From assembly GCF_015355755.1 (NCBI RefSeq), contig NZ_JACVEE010000007.1, positions 1-64,000 on the forward strand: 64,000 nt of DNA. The letters are read 5' to 3'. Below are positions 36,464-47,902 of this stretch, in pieces. A program made the translations under genes and the position numbers. Below the pieces are notes generated by a model. That model did not search any database. It saw nothing but the letters and a program-made list of their open reading frames with translations, and was not told where the DNA came from. Source of the stretch: Nocardia sp. XZ_19_385 (GTDB lineage: Bacteria > Actinomycetota > Actinomycetes > Mycobacteriales > Mycobacteriaceae). The first letter of the stretch is position 1. Each line of letters starts with the position of its first letter.

Positions 36464-38134
36464 GTGAACACGACAACCGCAGGGATCGTTTTCCTCGTCT
36501 CCCTGATCCTCGCGCTCGCCCTGGTGCATGTGCCGCTGGGCGACTACATGTACCGGGTCTACAACAGCACCAAGCATTCCCGCTTCGAGAAGATCATCTA
36601 CAAGCTCGTGGGTGCGCAGCCCGGCGTGGAGATGACCTGGGGCGTCTACGCCCGCAGCGTGCTCGCGTTCTCGGCAGTGGGCATCCTGTTCCTGTTCTTC
36701 TTCCAACTGGTGCAGGGCAAGCTGCCGCTGCATCTGAACGATCCGGCCACCGAGCTCACCCCGGCCCTGGCCTGGAACACCGCGGTCAGCTTCGTGACCA
36801 ACACGAACTGGCAGAACTACAGCGGTGAATCCACCCTGGGACATCTGGTCCAGATGGCCGGTCTCGCCGTGCAGAACTTCGTCTCCGCGGCCGTCGGCAT
36901 GGCGGTGGCGATAGCGCTGGTCCGCGGCTTCGCGCGCCGGCACACCGGCGATCTCGGCAACTTCTGGGTGGACCTGGTGAGGGGTACCATCCGGATCCTG
37001 CTCCCGATCTCCTTCGTCGCGGCCGTCGTGCTGGTCGCGGGCGGTGCGGTGCAGAACTTCATGCTGAACGACCAGGTCGTGGAGACCATCACCGGTGGCA
37101 CGCAGACTCTGCCCGGCGGGCCGGTCGCCAGCCAGGAAGTCATCAAGGAACTGGGCACCAACGGCGGCGGCTTCTACAACGTGAACTCCGCGCACCCATT
37201 CGAAAATCCGAACACCTGGACCAACTGGCTCGAAATCTTCCTGCTGCTGGTGATCGCCTTCTCGCTGCCGCGCACCTTCGGGCGGATGGTCGGCAGCAAG
37301 AAGCAGGGCTTCGCGATCGTGTCCGTGATGAGCACCATCGCGATCATCAGCACCTCGCTGACCATGTTCTTCCAGCTGCGCAGCCACGGCACCGTCCCGA
37401 CCGCGATCGGTGCGGCGACCGAAGGCGTGGAAACCCGTTTCGGCGTGGGTAACTCGGCGGTCTTCGGAGCCGCGACCACACTCACCTCGACCGGCGCGGT
37501 CGACTCCTTCCACGACTCCTACACCAGCCTCGGCGGCATGATGCTGATGTTCAACATGCAACTCGGCGAAATCGCTCCCGGCGGTGTGGGTTCGGGGCTT
37601 TACGGCATGTTGATCCTCGCTGTGATTACGGTGTTCGTGGCGGGCCTGATGGTCGGGCGCACCCCGGAGTACTTGGGCAAGAAGATCACCCCGCGCGAAA
37701 TCAAACTCGCAGCGACCTACTTCTTGATCAGTCCGCTGATCGTGCTGGTGGGAACCGCGCTCGCGATGGCGCTGCCCGGACAGCGGGCGTCGATGCTGAA
37801 CAGCGGACCGCACGGGCTCTCGGAAGTGTTGTACGCCTTCACTTCCGCCGCGAACAACAACGGTTCGGCTTTCGCCGGGCTCACGGGCAATACCGAGTGG
37901 TTCAACACCGCGCTCGGGTTGGCCATGGTGTTCGGCCGGTTCCTGCCCATGATCTTCGTGCTCGCTCTGGCCGGTTCGCTGGCCCAGCAGGGTCACACTC
38001 CGGAGTCGATCGGCACGCTGCCCACGCACCGGCCGCAGTTCGTCGGCATGGTCGTCGGGGTCACGTTCATCCTGGTCGCGCTCACCTTCCTGCCCGCGCT
38101 CGCGCTCGGGCCGCTCGCCGAGGGAATCCACTGA
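36464..38134 (+). CDS. kdpA: KdpA, potassium-binding subunit
   Basis: A 556-residue membrane protein with about ten helices, the K+-selective channel-like subunit of the Kdp P-type ATPase. Several filter-like loops are visible: [58 protein letters not shown], and [15 protein letters not shown]. The first and third Gly-containing loops line the filter in the family. The start is GTG 36464, directly after kdpF. The length is normal. Confidence 0.95.
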   Translation: MNTTTAGIVFLVSLILALALVHVPLGDYMYRVYNSTKHSRFEKIIYKLVGAQPGVEMTWGVYARSVLAFSAVGILFLFFFQLVQGKLPLHLNDPATELTPALAWNTAVSFVTNTNWQNYSGESTLGHLVQMAGLAVQNFVSAAVGMAVAIALVRGFARRHTGDLGNFWVDLVRGTIRILLPISFVAAVVLVAGGAVQNFMLNDQVVETITGGTQTLPGGPVASQEVIKELGTNGGGFYNVNSAHPFENPNTWTNWLEIFLLLVIAFSLPRTFGRMVGSKKQGFAIVSVMSTIAIISTSLTMFFQLRSHGTVPTAIGAATEGVETRFGVGNSAVFGAATTLTSTGAVDSFHDSYTSLGGMMLMFNMQLGEIAPGGVGSGLYGMLILAVITVFVAGLMVGRTPEYLGKKITPREIKLAATYFLISPLIVLVGTALAMALPGQRASMLNSGPHGLSEVLYAFTSAANNNGSAFAGLTGNTEWFNTALGLAMVFGRFLPMIFVLALAGSLAQQGHTPESIGTLPTHRPQFVGMVVGVTFILVALTFLPALALGPLAEGIH

Positions 38135-38135
38135 A

Positions 38136-40289
<2,154 letters not shown>

Positions 40290-40290
40290 A

Positions 40291-41190
40291 ATGCGCATGT
40301 CAACCTGGATTCGCCAGCACCTGGCCGCACTGCGTGCGCTACTGGTGCTGACCGCGATCACCGGAATCGTTTATCCGCTGGCGGTTTTCGCGATCGGTCA
40401 GATCCCCGGCCTGCACGAGAAGGCGAACGGGTCACTGGTGGAAGTCGACGGAAAGGTGGTGGGCTCCAGCCTGATCGGGCAGTCCTTCACCGATGCCGAC
40501 GGGAAAGCGCTGCCGCAGTATTTCCAGAGCCGTGCGTCGGCTGCCGGGGACGGCTACGACCCACTGTCCACCTCGGCGTCCAACCTCGGTCCCGAAGACA
40601 TCGTGGACAGCATGGGCACCGACGACGACGGCAAACCGGAAATCAAGGCCAGTCTGCTGACCACCGTGTGCAGCCGCAGCATGGAAGTCGCCGACCGCGA
40701 AGGGGTCGACGGAGCCCGTCCGTTCTGCACCAAAGGCGGTGTCGGCGCAGTACTTTCGGTACTAGGCCCGCGCGCGGCCGATGGTGAGGTGGATCATCCC
40801 ACCAAGGTCGTCAGCGTCAACGAATTCTGCTCGGTGACCAAAGAGCCGTTCCTTGCCATCTACAAGGGCATGTCAGTCGTCTGCAACGACGGCGAGGACT
40901 TCTCGACCGGCCGCATCATCCCCATCTACGGTGATGCTCCCGCGGATCCGGCCGTGCCTGCCGACGCAGTCACTGCCAGCGGCAGCGGACTGGATCCGCA
41001 CATCTCCCCGGAATACGCCGCCATCCAGGTGGACCGAATCGCCCAAGCCCGCCGCATCAACCCCGACCAGGTGCGTGAAGTTGTCGCGGCGCACACCAAG
41101 GGACGCACGCTCGGTTTCCTCGGCGAACCGCGCGTGAATGTCCTCGAGCTGAATTTGGACCTGGACCGCCGGTACCCCTTCCAAAGCTGA
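40291..41190 (+). CDS. kdpC: KdpC, potassium-transporting ATPase subunit C, long variant
   Basis: A 299-residue KdpC. One N-terminal helix ([20 protein letters not shown]) is followed by the conserved [11 protein letters not shown] and [20 protein letters not shown], and later by [17 protein letters not shown] and the closing [15 protein letters not shown]. Family members such as the E. coli protein have about 190 residues. Here roughly 100 extra residues (about 105-220) are inserted between the two conserved blocks. The insert carries four Cys (127, 146, 180, 198), probably outside the membrane and able to form two disulfides. The frame is intact and the insert has normal codon bias, so it is a real variant. 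It closes the kdp operon. Confidence 0.92.
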   Translation: MRMSTWIRQHLAALRALLVLTAITGIVYPLAVFAIGQIPGLHEKANGSLVEVDGKVVGSSLIGQSFTDADGKALPQYFQSRASAAGDGYDPLSTSASNLGPEDIVDSMGTDDDGKPEIKASLLTTVCSRSMEVADREGVDGARPFCTKGGVGAVLSVLGPRAADGEVDHPTKVVSVNEFCSVTKEPFLAIYKGMSVVCNDGEDFSTGRIIPIYGDAPADPAVPADAVTASGSGLDPHISPEYAAIQVDRIAQARRINPDQVREVVAAHTKGRTLGFLGEPRVNVLELNLDLDRRYPFQS

Positions 41191-41289
41191 TTCGAGCGGA
41201 AACGCCTGCGACCGGTGATGTTTGGTCACCGGTCGTTCGGCGTCGCAGATTGTTCGACCGGCACGCGGTCAGGGAGTCAGACGACGTGG

Positions 41290-41480
41290 TACGCCCGACA
41301 GCTGGCTGTCGGCACGCATCATCGAAGCCAAACGCGAAGGCTGGCTCGGCGAAGTGGAGGGTCTCCAAGTCAGCTACGGCGGCGTCAAGACCAATCGCCC
41401 AGATAGACGCCACGCTCAGGCGACGGCGACAGGAACCGAGCTCGGCATCCCTACGTTCGAGGCCATCTCCGGACGAGCTA
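41290..41480 (+). pseudogene. Remnant of a mobile-element-type gene
   Basis: Protein-like pieces in shifting frames: WLSARIIEAKREGWLGEVEG then LQVSYGGVKT in one frame, AQIDATLRRR in the next, and TGTELGIPTF back in the first. Together they resemble a C-terminal segment (EA-x-REGWLGE-x-EGL...A-Q-I/L-D...LG-x-P) that I recall from actinobacterial integrase or transposase proteins. I am unsure of the exact family. At least two frameshifts and no start codon make it non-functional. Confidence 0.45.
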
Positions 41481-41491
41481 CTGCCCCGTGA

Positions 41492-41878
41492 CAGCATCTT
41501 CATCCAGCCATCAAGGCTGGTGCCATTTCTCGGCTGAGGAACGGCCACGGCGACGACGCGCTTGAGGAAGCATGTAAGAGCATTGGAGCCCGCCTTCGCC
41601 AACTGAGCGGTGTCGTCGACCAAGACGGGGCCGTTCTTGTCGGAGAGACACTAGGGCGAAAGAGGCTGATTGCCCTCAACGACGGCGTCACGCAGACGGA
41701 GATCAGTGAGCAAGAGGGGTACATGTTCCTCGGTATGGCGTTGTTCCGTGCTGGACGTAACCCTCGTGCCCATAGGCCGGCCGACCCCGACTTCGACCGA
41801 GACGAGATTGTCGAATGGCTCCACGTTGCGAGCGTCATGCACCGAGCCCTCGATCGAGCGAAGATCCAGCCTTCCTGA
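41492..41878 (+). pseudogene. 5'-truncated Ymh/TIGR02391-type gene
   Basis: About 128 residues of good coding sequence with no start codon: NGHGDDALEEACKSIGARLR, LGRKRLIALNDGVTQTEISE, QEGYMFLGMALFRAGRNPRA, HRPADPDFDRDEIVEWLHVA, SVMHRALDRAKI. The block from LIALNDG through QEGYM to RNPRAHR is the signature of the TIGR02391/Hypoth_Ymh family, found in phages and variable islands. Less GC-rich codons than its neighbours suggest transfer. The N-terminus was lost at about 41492. Confidence 0.65.
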
Positions 41879-41961
41879 TAGCCGAGATCTTCTGAGGGCA
41901 CTGAGACCTGTCGGGAGTACTCGAACGCCGGCTGGCGGAATCCGGCTCGTCTTGCCACACT

Positions 41962-42156
41962 TTGGAGATGACTGACGTGGATGGCCGATGCCGGGGCAGC
42001 TTGCACCTGCTTCAGCGGATCGCCGGTCACGCCGACAGTCGAACCACCGAGAAGTATCTGCATCCCGATCACACCGCGATCGGAGCCGCTGGCGATAAGT
42101 TCTCCGAGCACTTGCGGTCCCGTTCTGGTCCCGCTCTTCGGGTGGTCGGGAAATGA
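41962..42156 (+). pseudogene. C-terminal fragment of a tyrosine integrase
   Basis: The frame gives LQRIAGHADSRTTEKYLHPD followed by HTAIGAAGDKFSEHLRSRSG. AGHADSRTTEKYLHP contains the box II His (GH) and the catalytic Tyr of phage-type tyrosine recombinases. The N-terminal and core domains with the box I Arg are missing, so the protein is dead. It ends 37 bp before a tRNA-Pro fragment, the expected place for an integrase next to its attachment site. Confidence 0.8.
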
Positions 42157-42158
42157 AG

Positions 42159-42188
42159 AACCCCTTCCGACCAAGGTCGGAAGGGGTT
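42159..42188 (+). terminator. Perfect rho-independent terminator
   Basis: A 14-bp perfect stem (AACCCCTTCCGACC and its complement) with a 2-nt loop, followed by TTT on the plus strand. It lies between the integrase remnant and the tRNA fragment. Confidence 0.85.
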
Positions 42189-42193
42189 TTCTG

Positions 42194-42240
42194 TCGGGCT
42201 GACAGGATTTGAACCTGCGACCACTGACCCCCAGTCAAAA
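42194..42240 (-). tRNA. 3' half of tRNA-Pro(GGG), probable attachment-site scar
   Basis: On the minus strand the sequence runs from the anticodon loop (CTGGGGG, anticodon GGG) through the T arm (GCAGG TTCAAAT CCTGT) to the acceptor 3' strand and discriminator (CAGCCCGA). The acceptor 5' strand, D arm and the proper 5' side of the anticodon stem are absent upstream. It cannot be a working tRNA. A duplicated tRNA 3' half beside an integrase is the classic att product of element integration; the intact gene should lie at the other end of the element. Confidence 0.8.
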
Positions 42241-42339
42241 GTAGGTACCCGATAAGGACATTTCACGCACGGAACGCTCGTTGTTCCCGCGCGCATAGCG
42301 AGCATACCCGCTGGTCACGGGTGTTACGGGCAGAACGGG

Positions 42340-42400
42340 TGGTCCACGGGTGGCCCACAATCTGCTGGGTCGTATCGTCTCTGGTCCACAAATGGTCCAC
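42340..42400. repeat. Phased TGGTCCAC repeats, probable integrase arm sites
   Basis: TGGTCCAC occurs at 42340, 42382 and 42393, and TGGCCCAC at 42351. The copies form two pairs with an exact 11-bp period, and the pairs are 42 bp apart. They lie 100-160 bp from the tRNA fragment, where tyrosine integrases have arm-type binding sites. Confidence 0.6.
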
Positions 42401-42487
42401 GGATTTCTCCGTCCGGTGAGGGTTCAGCCCGTGTCCGGTACAGAGCTCGATGGTGCGTGACCGGCTCGAGGCGCACGTGCTTTCCCG

Positions 42488-43498
42488 TCAGGGGATGGCG
42501 CGGTGAAGCTGGCGGGGAGTGTGTCCGGTCCAGCGGCGGTAGGCGCGGCTGAAGGAGGCTGCGTCGTGGTAGCCGAGGCGTCCGGCGATCTCGCCGAGGG
42601 TGATGCCGTCGATGGTGAGTAGATCATCGGCGAGGGTGGCGCGGATTTCGTCGATGAGTTCGCGGAAGGTGGTGCTCTCGGCGGCGAGGCGGCGGCGCAG
42701 GGTGCGCTCATCGAGGTGCAGGCGGGCCGCGATGGTTTCCATGCTGGGTGAGGTGTCGAGTTCGGCCAGGATCAGGGAGCGGACGTGGCCTGCGGTGCCG
42801 CGGCGTTGGTGCCGCAGGGTCAGTAATTGGTCGCATTGTTGTTCGAGTGCGCGGGCGACGACTGAATCCGACTGGGGGAGAGGGGCATCCAGGATGGCGG
42901 TGTCGAAGACGATGGCATGGCGGTGGGTGCCGGTGGTGAGCGGTATGGCGCCGATCCGTTGGCGTAGGGCGCTCGCGCGGGCGCCGGTGAAAGAGGTCTC
43001 TATTCGAACCCCGCGCCGGGGGCCGACGATGACCGGGAGCAGGGTGGCGATTTTGGTGAGCTCGCGTTCGACGAAGAAGGCGCACACATCAGGCGGGATC
43101 TCGGCATCGTCGAAAACCACCGCGGAGTATTCCTCGCCGGGCTCGACCATCGGTTTGATGAAGGCGAAGGACAGTTCGGCGTAGCGGACGCCGAGCCGGA
43201 TCATTTCGCGCACGCTAGGGCTGGACAGGATGGCGTAGCCCCAGATGCCCAGCGCACCATAGGTATAGCGGCTTCCGGCGTCCGCGCCGAGGCCGGGAAC
43301 ATCACCGAGGCGGCACAACAGATTGCGGGCGATCGTCAACTCTTGACCAGCCTCGACCTGGGTGTCCGGATCGATCAGGTCGGCGGGCGACAATCCCGAT
43401 CCGACCAGGCATTCGGTTGCGGTCCTGCCATGATCTACTCCCAGTTCGACCAGTATTCGCGCGGCCGCGGGGCCACGGGGGTGATCCCATGCGGGCAT
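42488..43498 (-). CDS. AraC-family regulator, VirS-like
   Basis: A 336-residue regulator. The N-terminal two thirds are an arabinose-binding-like ligand domain (GALGIWGYAILSSPSVREMI; RYAELSFAFIKPMVEPGEEY). The C-terminal HTH_18 domain is complete (METIAARLHLDERTLRRRLA; ITLGEIAGRLGYHDAASFSR; AYRRWTGHTPRQ). It diverges across 111 bp from the monooxygenase operon. This matches VirS and mymA in Mycobacterium tuberculosis, where the AraC regulator activates the divergent monooxygenase operon. ATG 43498 is chosen because GGAG precedes it and the ligand domain then starts normally. Confidence 0.88.
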   Translation of the reverse strand: MPAWDHPRGPAAARILVELGVDHGRTATECLVGSGLSPADLIDPDTQVEAGQELTIARNLLCRLGDVPGLGADAGSRYTYGALGIWGYAILSSPSVREMIRLGVRYAELSFAFIKPMVEPGEEYSAVVFDDAEIPPDVCAFFVERELTKIATLLPVIVGPRRGVRIETSFTGARASALRQRIGAIPLTTGTHRHAIVFDTAILDAPLPQSDSVVARALEQQCDQLLTLRHQRRGTAGHVRSLILAELDTSPSMETIAARLHLDERTLRRRLAAESTTFRELIDEIRATLADDLLTIDGITLGEIAGRLGYHDAASFSRAYRRWTGHTPRQLHRAIP

Positions 43499-43609
43499 AC
43501 TCCGCGACTCCTCGCCTGTGACTCCCGGCACTATTGTGTCCGCGAATGTCAAAGATACGCCCTGATGTGACAACGACGTCACCGCGTCCTGATTCTTACT
43601 CTGCCCAGC

Positions 43610-45082
43610 ATGAAGTCTTCGATACCCCGGGTCGGCATTATCGGTGCCGGCTTCGGTGGCCTCGCCGCCGCGATGGAACTGGACCGCAACGGCCTCGGTG
43701 ATTACATCGTGTTCGAGCGCGGCGACTCTGTCGGGGGTGTGTGGCGGGCCAATTCGTATCCGGGTGCGGCCTGCGATGTGCCCTCGCCCATCTACTCGTT
43801 CTCCTTCGAGCTCGAGTCCGACTGGTCGCGCCGATTCGGGTCGCAACCCGAGATCCACGACTACCTGGTCCGCACCGCCGATAAATATGGGGTGACACCC
43901 AAGATTCGATTCGGCACGGAGGTCATCGCCGCGTCGTTCGATGAGGACGCGGGACAGTGGCAGGTCCGGCTGGCCGGTGGTGAAACGCACCGGTTCGACG
44001 CACTGATCTGCGCGACGGGCCAGCTGTCCCGGCCCAAGATTCCCGATGTCGAAGGGCGCGAGGAGTTCTCGGGAATCCAGTTCCACTCTGCGGAGTGGAT
44101 TCATGGCGTCGATCTGGTGGGCAAGAAGGTCGCGGTGGTCGGCAGCGGCGCGAGTGCCGTGCAGATTGTGCCCGCGATCGCGGACCAAGTCGGCGAGCTG
44201 CATGTGGTGCAGCGCTCGGCGTACTGGATCGGCAATAAATGGGATCACCGCACGAATCCGGTGTTGCGTCGCCTACTCGGGACGATCCCCGGCCTGGCTC
44301 GCCTGCAGCACAATATCGAGTGGATCTGGTACGAGTCGCGTGCCCCGCTCATCTCTCGCAAGGCGTATCCGCTGCAGCTCGGCTTCGAGAAGTGGCTGCG
44401 GTTCAAAATGTTTCGTGAGATCCGCGATCCGGAGCTACGTTCGAAGGTGCGGCCGGACTACCGCTTCGGCTGCAATCGAGTCCTGGTGTCCAACAAGTGG
44501 TACCCGACGTTGGATCGCGACCACGTGTCACTGCACACCGAGGGTGTCGAGCGAGTGACCGAGACGGGCCTGGTGCTGACCGACGGTTCGCACGTCGAGG
44601 TCGATGTCATCGTGTGGTGCACCGGATTCACCGCCAGCGAATACCTGGCGCCGATCGATATCATCGGCCGAGACGGCCGCGACCTACACGCCGAGTGGAA
44701 GCGCGGACCCGAAGCGTACCTGGGTATTTCGGTGGCCGGATACCCGAACCTGTTCATGATGTACGGCCCGAATACCGGTTCGCTGACCAACACTGTCATC
44801 TACCTGCTGGAGAAACAAGCCCGCTATGTGCGGCTCGCGTTGCAGCGGATCGCCGGGCAGGGCGGCTGGCTCGACCTTCGCCAGGACGCGCAGGACGAAT
44901 TCAACGCAGACCTACAGGGCAAGCTCGCCGGCACGGTATTCACCACCGGCTGTCCGGGTTGGTACCACACCGAGGACGGCAAGGTGACCGCCGTCTGGCC
45001 GGGCTCTCATCTCGCCTACGCACGAGCGACCGACACGGTGAACTTCGACAACTACGAACACGGCAGGGCGGTCTCCCGATGA
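43610..45082 (+). CDS. FAD-dependent Baeyer-Villiger-type monooxygenase, MymA-like
   Basis: A 490-residue flavin monooxygenase that likely inserts oxygen next to a ketone using NADPH. The FAD site is VGIIGAGFGG (residues 8-17). The Baeyer-Villiger fingerprint FxGxxxHxxxW is present as FSGIQFHSAEW (Phe153, Gly155, His159, Trp163), and the NADP site is VAVVGSGASAVQ. The C-terminal ATG-like motif is VDVIVWCTGF. MymA of M. tuberculosis has a similar length and the same AraC-divergent context. It is the first gene of a tightly packed operon; the next start overlaps its stop by 4 bp. Confidence 0.92.
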   Translation: MKSSIPRVGIIGAGFGGLAAAMELDRNGLGDYIVFERGDSVGGVWRANSYPGAACDVPSPIYSFSFELESDWSRRFGSQPEIHDYLVRTADKYGVTPKIRFGTEVIAASFDEDAGQWQVRLAGGETHRFDALICATGQLSRPKIPDVEGREEFSGIQFHSAEWIHGVDLVGKKVAVVGSGASAVQIVPAIADQVGELHVVQRSAYWIGNKWDHRTNPVLRRLLGTIPGLARLQHNIEWIWYESRAPLISRKAYPLQLGFEKWLRFKMFREIRDPELRSKVRPDYRFGCNRVLVSNKWYPTLDRDHVSLHTEGVERVTETGLVLTDGSHVEVDVIVWCTGFTASEYLAPIDIIGRDGRDLHAEWKRGPEAYLGISVAGYPNLFMMYGPNTGSLTNTVIYLLEKQARYVRLALQRIAGQGGWLDLRQDAQDEFNADLQGKLAGTVFTTGCPGWYHTEDGKVTAVWPGSHLAYARATDTVNFDNYEHGRAVSR

Positions 45083-45939
45083 CGCAGCGAAAGACATTGT
45101 CCGGCAAGCGGATTGTGATCACCGGCGCCGCCCGCGGCATCGGCTTCGCCACCGCTCGCGATGCCATCGAACGTGGTGCGCGCGTGGCATTGCTGGACCG
45201 CGACGATCTCGCCGTGAAGCAGGCCGCCGAACAGCTCGGCCCGGCGGCCTGCGCCTTCGTCGCCGATGTGACGGACGCCGACCAGCTCCGTGCGGCCATC
45301 GATGCGGCTGCCGTGGCGCTCGGTGGTCTCGACGTCGTGTTCGCGAATGCGGGGGTGGCGCCGAAAATGGTCACCGTATCCGGCACCAGCACAGCGGAAT
45401 TCGATCGGGTGATCGGGATCAATCTGCGCGGGGCCTGGAATACCGTTCAAGCCGGTCTACCGCATCTGCGGGCCACTTCAGGGCAGATCGTGCTGGTCGC
45501 CTCGGTGTACTCGTACCTCAACGGGGCGTTCTGCGCACCGTACGCGGTGAGCAAAGCCGGTGTGGAAGCCCTGGGCCGGACCCTGCACGTCGAACTCGCC
45601 ACCGAGGGAATCGCCGTCACCACAGCGCATTTCGGATTCGTCGACACCGATTTGGTGCACGGCAGCTTCGACGGCGACCCGCTGACCGAGCAGCTCGAGG
45701 CGCTGTTTCCCGGTGCGCTCACCAAGCGCATCAGCCCCGAGCGCGCCGCCGCGGAATTGCTGCGCGGGGTCGAACGCCGAAAGTCGTGGATCGTCGCTCC
45801 CGCACCGTGGTTGCCACTGGATTGGCTGCGCGGGATATCGGGCCCATTGGGTGATGCCGCGCTGGCCCGGCTGCCGAAGTTCCGGCAGCTGGTGGCGCAG
45901 GCACGCGCGCGGGAAGACGCGGCGGAGGGCACCGCATAA
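45079..45939 (+). CDS. Short-chain dehydrogenase/reductase
   Basis: A 286-residue classical SDR. The cofactor motif is TGAARGIG, followed by ALLDRDD favouring NAD. FANAGVAP is the structural motif, and the catalytic triad lies in LVASVYSYLN and APYAVSKAG. A C-terminal extension (APWLPLDWLRGISGPLGDAA) resembles those of mycobacterial SadH/Rv3085-type proteins. It probably oxidises an alcohol made in the pathway. Its ATG overlaps the monooxygenase stop, and its stop shares a base with the next start. Confidence 0.9.
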   Translation: MTQRKTLSGKRIVITGAARGIGFATARDAIERGARVALLDRDDLAVKQAAEQLGPAACAFVADVTDADQLRAAIDAAAVALGGLDVVFANAGVAPKMVTVSGTSTAEFDRVIGINLRGAWNTVQAGLPHLRATSGQIVLVASVYSYLNGAFCAPYAVSKAGVEALGRTLHVELATEGIAVTTAHFGFVDTDLVHGSFDGDPLTEQLEALFPGALTKRISPERAAAELLRGVERRKSWIVAPAPWLPLDWLRGISGPLGDAALARLPKFRQLVAQARAREDAAEGTA

Positions 45940-46388
45940 TGGCATTCGCGATACAGCGCACCATTGATGCGCCGATCGAGGTGGTGTTCGACTGGCTTGC
46001 CGAGGTCACGAACTATGCGCGGGTGCCCGGGATCTTTCGCGCGATATCGACCAGCCCCGGTGCACCCGACCCGAGGGGTGTCGGGCTGCGTCGTGAGGTA
46101 TCGGCCGCGGGAGTGCTGTTCTCCGAGGAGATTACCGAGTTCACCCCGCCGTCGCGGATCGGTTATGTCGTGCGCCGGAGCAAGCCGTCGTTGCCGCACC
46201 GCGGCGGCACCATCGAGCTGCGGCCAGAGGGCGATCGCACCCTCGTGGTGTGGACGATCTTCTTCCAGGTCAGCACGCCTGTCATCGGCAAAGCCGCGAC
46301 AGCGCTCGGAGCCGTCGCGCTCGGTGCGGGCTTTCGATTGATCCTGGCTACCGCCGCTCGTGAATGCCGTAGGGGTGTCCGCTCGTGA
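45939..46388 (+). CDS. SRPBCC-family (START-like) protein
   Basis: A 149-residue small hydrophobic-pocket protein. The family opening is clear (AIQRTIDAPIEVVFDWLAEV), then VPGIFRAISTSPGAPDPRGV, LFSEEITEFTPPSRIGYVVR and a long C-terminal helix. Such proteins bind lipids or cyclic substrates and may act as a carrier or cyclase-like helper. Overlaps at both ends place it inside the operon. Confidence 0.82.
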   Translation: MAFAIQRTIDAPIEVVFDWLAEVTNYARVPGIFRAISTSPGAPDPRGVGLRREVSAAGVLFSEEITEFTPPSRIGYVVRRSKPSLPHRGGTIELRPEGDRTLVVWTIFFQVSTPVIGKAATALGAVALGAGFRLILATAARECRRGVRS

Positions 46389-47887
46389 CCGATATCGACA
46401 TCCTGGATCCCGCCGACGGGGCCCTGTTCGCCACCGTTCCCGACCAGGCCGAGGACATCGCGCGCATGGTGGGCGAGCTGCGGCTGGCACAAACCGCCTG
46501 GGAGGGGCTGGGCGCGGCCGGTCGCGCACGTTGGCTGGGCCGTCTGCGAGATTGGCTGGTGGACAACACTAACGGCGTGGCCGAGGTGATCCGCCGCGAG
46601 TCCGGCAAGCCGATCGGTGAGGCGTTGCTCGAAGTGGCGATCGCCGTGGACCATATGACCTACTACGTGCGCAATGCCGAACGATTTCAGCGTGCGCGTC
46701 GCCCGTGGCCGCACGGTCCGTTGACCGCGCTCAAGCGACTGAGCGTGACCTACCACCCGTATCCGGTCGTCGGTGTCATCACCCCGTGGAACTTCCCGCT
46801 CGCGCAAGCCACGCTGGATCTGGTGCCCGCACTGCTGGCCGGTGCCGCCGTGATCGTGAAACCGTCGGAGTTCACGCCGCTGGCCATACAGGAGCTGGCC
46901 GTCGGATGGGCGGAGATCGGCGCGCCGACGGTGTTCGCCGCGGCTACCGGTGCGGCGGCCGCAGGTGCGGCGGTCGTCGACGCGGTCGACTATGTCCAGT
47001 TCACCGGTTCCACCCGGACCGGACGGCAGATTGCCGCGCGGGCGGGTACGCGACTGATCCCGTGTGGCCTCGAACTCGGTGGCAAGGATCCCGCGATCGT
47101 GCTGCCCGATGCGGATCTGGCCTTCGCGGCCAAAGGCATTGTCTGGGGCGGACTGGCCAACGCGGGACAGATGTGCACCGCCGTCGAGCGTGTCTACGTG
47201 CACTCCTCGGTGCACGAGGAGTTCGTTCGGCTGCTCACCGCCGAGGTCGAGCAGCTCACCGTGGACACGACCGGCGGACCAGCGACCGATATCGGGCCCC
47301 TCACCACACAGGCCCAGCGCGCGATCGTGGAATCCCAACTCGCGCAAGCCCTCGACGCCGGAGCCCACGCCCGGACCGGTGGGATACCGACCGGAGACGG
47401 AACGCTGGTCGCGCCCACCGTTCTCGTCGATGTCGACCACAGCATGGTGGTGATGCGGGAGGAAACCTTCGGCCCGGTACTGCCGGTCATGGCCTACGAC
47501 AACCTCGATGAGGCCATCCGGCTGGCGAATGACAGCCCATACGGGCTCTCTGCCAGCGTCTGGACCCGGGATCGGCGCGCGGGTGAGCAGGTCGCCGCAC
47601 AGCTACAGGTCGGTGCGGTGGACGTCAATGATGTGCAAGCGCATTTGCTCTGCTTCCCACTGCCGATGCACGGGTGGAAGGAATCCGGGATCGGCGGACG
47701 CCACGGTGGTGCCGAGGGAGTGCTCAAATACTGCCGCCCCCAGTCGATTACGACGCCGAGGGTCTCACTGCACCGGCTCAACGTACTGATCTGGTTTCCC
47801 TACACCCCCTTCAAAAGCGCCCTGATCGCCCGCACGGTGCGCCTGTTCGATGCCAGTGGCGTGCCGCGCCGACTCGGCCTGAAGTAG
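46385..47887 (+). CDS. Aldehyde dehydrogenase family protein
   Basis: A 500-residue NAD(P)-dependent aldehyde dehydrogenase. The general base is Glu230 in CGLELGGKDPA and the nucleophile is Cys264 in NAGQMCTAVERVYV. The cofactor-site block VGVITPWNFPLAQA, the loop FTGSTRTGRQIA and the late motif EETFGPVLPVMAYD are all present. It likely converts a pathway aldehyde to an acid, ready for CoA activation by the next gene. The GTG overlaps the SRPBCC stop by 4 bp. The C-terminus has an extra ~40 residues with a hydrophobic stretch (LIWFPYTPFKSALIARTV), perhaps membrane-associated. Confidence 0.93.
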   Translation: MTDIDILDPADGALFATVPDQAEDIARMVGELRLAQTAWEGLGAAGRARWLGRLRDWLVDNTNGVAEVIRRESGKPIGEALLEVAIAVDHMTYYVRNAERFQRARRPWPHGPLTALKRLSVTYHPYPVVGVITPWNFPLAQATLDLVPALLAGAAVIVKPSEFTPLAIQELAVGWAEIGAPTVFAAATGAAAAGAAVVDAVDYVQFTGSTRTGRQIAARAGTRLIPCGLELGGKDPAIVLPDADLAFAAKGIVWGGLANAGQMCTAVERVYVHSSVHEEFVRLLTAEVEQLTVDTTGGPATDIGPLTTQAQRAIVESQLAQALDAGAHARTGGIPTGDGTLVAPTVLVDVDHSMVVMREETFGPVLPVMAYDNLDEAIRLANDSPYGLSASVWTRDRRAGEQVAAQLQVGAVDVNDVQAHLLCFPLPMHGWKESGIGGRHGGAEGVLKYCRPQSITTPRVSLHRLNVLIWFPYTPFKSALIARTVRLFDASGVPRRLGLK

Positions 47888-47902
47888 ACGGAGTTTCCGC
47901 CG

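Noticed and set aside
42194..42300. Complete tRNA-Pro gene
   Set aside because: No sequence complementary to the acceptor 3' strand and no D arm are found upstream; only the 3' half is present.
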